A stretch of DNA of 64,000 bases from Aedes albopictus (taxonomy: Eukaryota; Arthropoda; Insecta; Diptera; Culicidae): assembly GCF_035046485.1 (NCBI RefSeq), contig NC_085137.1:479161396-479225395 (forward strand). The letters are read 5' to 3'. Numbering within the stretch: position 1 is the stretch's first letter; every line of letters starts with the position of its first letter. Shown here piece after piece: positions 62,331 through 64,000 of the stretch. The notes below the pieces were generated by a model that saw only the letters and a list, made by a program, of their open reading frames with translations, searched no databases and was not told the DNA's origin. Both the position numbers and the translations under genes were made by a program.

Positions 62331-64000
62331 TTAATGTTGAACGACACTCGCTTTAACCATCACTTCATACGACAAACGCAGTCCATCAAAACATAATCGA
62401 TTCACGTAAAAGCCACTCAAGCCAACCCGCGTTCAATTCAGAGTCAACCACATCCAGCAGCAGCGATCGTCTCTTGATTTCGATGAAATACCGAAGCGAG
62501 TTTTTGTTCTACGCCTTGCATTCATATTCATAGGGCGTGCTGTGTTTATGTTTGTTGCGCCATGCAATACTAAATACTTTACAAATTGACCCTCATCCTG
62601 GCCCTTTGACATGAGAGTCACCCAGCAGTGAGTGACATAGCTCTGCGTCGGAACGACTGTTAGCAAGCGTTTGGCTGCTCAGGAGATTTGCAAAGAAAGA
62701 GCGTGGTGGCGGCAGCCACCGTATCAATGAGTTCGTCTCGAATGTGTTCGTTAGCAACATAGAGACGGTCGGCTGTAGCGTTGATGCAGGAAAAAGGGCA
62801 ATGTTGATGTTGCGGCTTTTTCGTGTTATAATGGTGATAATGCACAAGACTGAACCACACTCTCATCGTGCTGCCATTTTATACTGCGGTGGATTCGTTT
62901 CTCTGCTGCTCTTGCCACCCTGTACCACTCTCGGTCGATCCGAGTGCCGGTCACCAGAGATGACATTTCACTGTAGCGATTCACTGGGGCATCAGTTTAT
63001 CGGCTGCACTGGGAATTTGAACATTTTTCACCACACCAAGAAGCCAGTTTCTCTTTGTTTTGGGTGGTGGGTAGACCAAGTGCTGTAGTGTGTGCACTTG
63101 ATCGTTCACCTTAGATCGAGTGTGGCTCACTCTTTCGCGCGCTCTCCTGTGTCCCGTGTTTTCACCCAGCAGTTACCGAATCCGCAAGAAAGTGTCACTG
63201 AGGCGTGAACTCACCACACTGTTGTGTGGTCAGAGAAGAGAAGGGCATCTTAGAACAAATCGACCACACGAAAAGTGATAAATTTTTGACGTCGAAAATC
63301 GACCCGATTTATTTTGTTTCTGCTCATTTCGTTTCCATCGTGTCTAAACGTCAAAACAACTGCATGGCTCAAAGTATGTTGATTACTTTCAGGTATATCC
63401 AAAATTAATGAATAAATGACGTCATATTGATGATTGATTCTTTTATTTTTTGATAATTTGTTTCATTGAGAGCATATCAATTGTTGTTTCGACCACTACG
63501 ACAATAATATGGCAGACGTACCAACGATGTTTTTGCAAGCTGTTATAAAGCATAATAATGGTGGTTACCCATTTTTCTTTATTACCATACGCATATTCCC
63601 CGCATTTTTGTATCGCGTACCCTTTTTACGATTTTAATGAATAAGCATGTGTCCCCGAAATACATTCTAATTGAACACAATCTTTTTGCGCATCAATTTT
63701 TGAGTTGGTATACCTGCCTCCAAAATGCTTTGCTCTGTCGTGTCAACACGGTTGAAATTTTCCATGTAAAAAGTGTGGTTTCAACCGCTAGGTGTCGCGA
63801 CCAACAGCATGAAATTTTAATCAATTTCTGACTCGAGAGAGGACCTTCTCTTCTCTGGTGTGGTCCAGTGCTCAGGGAGCTTAGAGATTTATTTCTGCCC
63901 ACCATACTTGCACGCATCTGAATCTCAGTTGTGGATCCATATATAAGAGACGGGCTCATGATGAGATCACAGACAAACGGACGTATCACTTGGAACAAAA
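62331..64000. other. Unique GC-balanced DNA to the window edge
   Basis: Contains short competing frames (up to 114 codons) without domains. 'CAGAGAAGAGAAGG' at 63232 is inverted at 63845 as 'CCTTCTCTTCTCTG', with further imperfect matches around it (GTGTGGT/ACCACAC), which might mark the ends of an undefined ~650-bp element. Upstream of the LINE linker there is no recognisable endonuclease domain. Confidence 0.3.

Noticed and set aside
63206..63880. CAGAGAAGAGAAGG inverted pair as a transposon
   Set aside because: Only ~14 bp match well, flanks do not give a target duplication, and the motif is low in complexity.

Overview
The window looks like intergenic or intronic DNA from a culicine mosquito, most likely Aedes. 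The clues are Feilai-type tRNA-derived SINEs, several other tRNA-headed SINEs, degenerate BEL/Pao and non-LTR elements, Tc1-like transposons, and a dense nest of MITEs with clear terminal inverted repeats (TIRs) and target-site duplications (TSDs). I find no intact host protein-coding gene. Every coding sequence I can recognise is a decayed transposable-element protein. The family names come from recognition of conserved motifs, not from a database search.

Layout. 1-6.6 kb: AT-rich DNA with a decayed short-period repeat, a 270-bp foldback, a tRNA-like sequence with an oligo-T terminator, and a Feilai SINE. 6.6-8.8 kb: the 3' end of a LINE split by a 1.68-kb hAT element with an exact 8-bp TSD. 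9-16.3 kb: a BEL/Pao integrase remnant, several TA-flanked MITEs, a (CAGA)n tail, and a 1.06-kb retro-insertion with a 22-bp TSD. 18.48-24.19 kb: the most striking object, a 5.7-kb foldback element. Its ~2.4-kb arms contain a complex satellite, a SINE and a 24-bp minisatellite, and it is flanked by the direct repeat CACCG. 24.2-28.3 kb: a non-LTR RT fragment, an 800-bp near-palindromic MITE and a SINE. 28.3-33.4 kb: decayed repeats and a 1.5-kb array of 23-bp units lying between two pieces of one Feilai SINE. 33.4-43.4 kb: mostly unique DNA with SINE and MITE insertions. 43.4-45.05 kb: a Tc1-like transposon carrying a MITE and a SINE. 45.5-48.7 kb: decayed repeats. 49-51.3 kb: a hAT MITE, a SINE and a GC-rich unique island. 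51.5-55.5 kb: a long-TIR element, then a BEL/Pao gag-RT remnant broken by a hAT MITE, then a LINE piece. 56.3-58.1 kb: a second Tc1-like copy and a TA MITE. 58.1-64 kb: GC-rich unique DNA and a LINE ORF2 pseudogene interrupted by two related foldbacks.

There are no cooperating genes here, so the content is best read as layered insertions. LINE and BEL remains form the old layer. Tc1, hAT and SINE elements sit within them, and small TA-flanked MITEs or foldbacks were inserted last. The long open reading frames at 20.1-22.5 kb and 31.5-32.7 kb are artefacts of stop-free minisatellites, not proteins.
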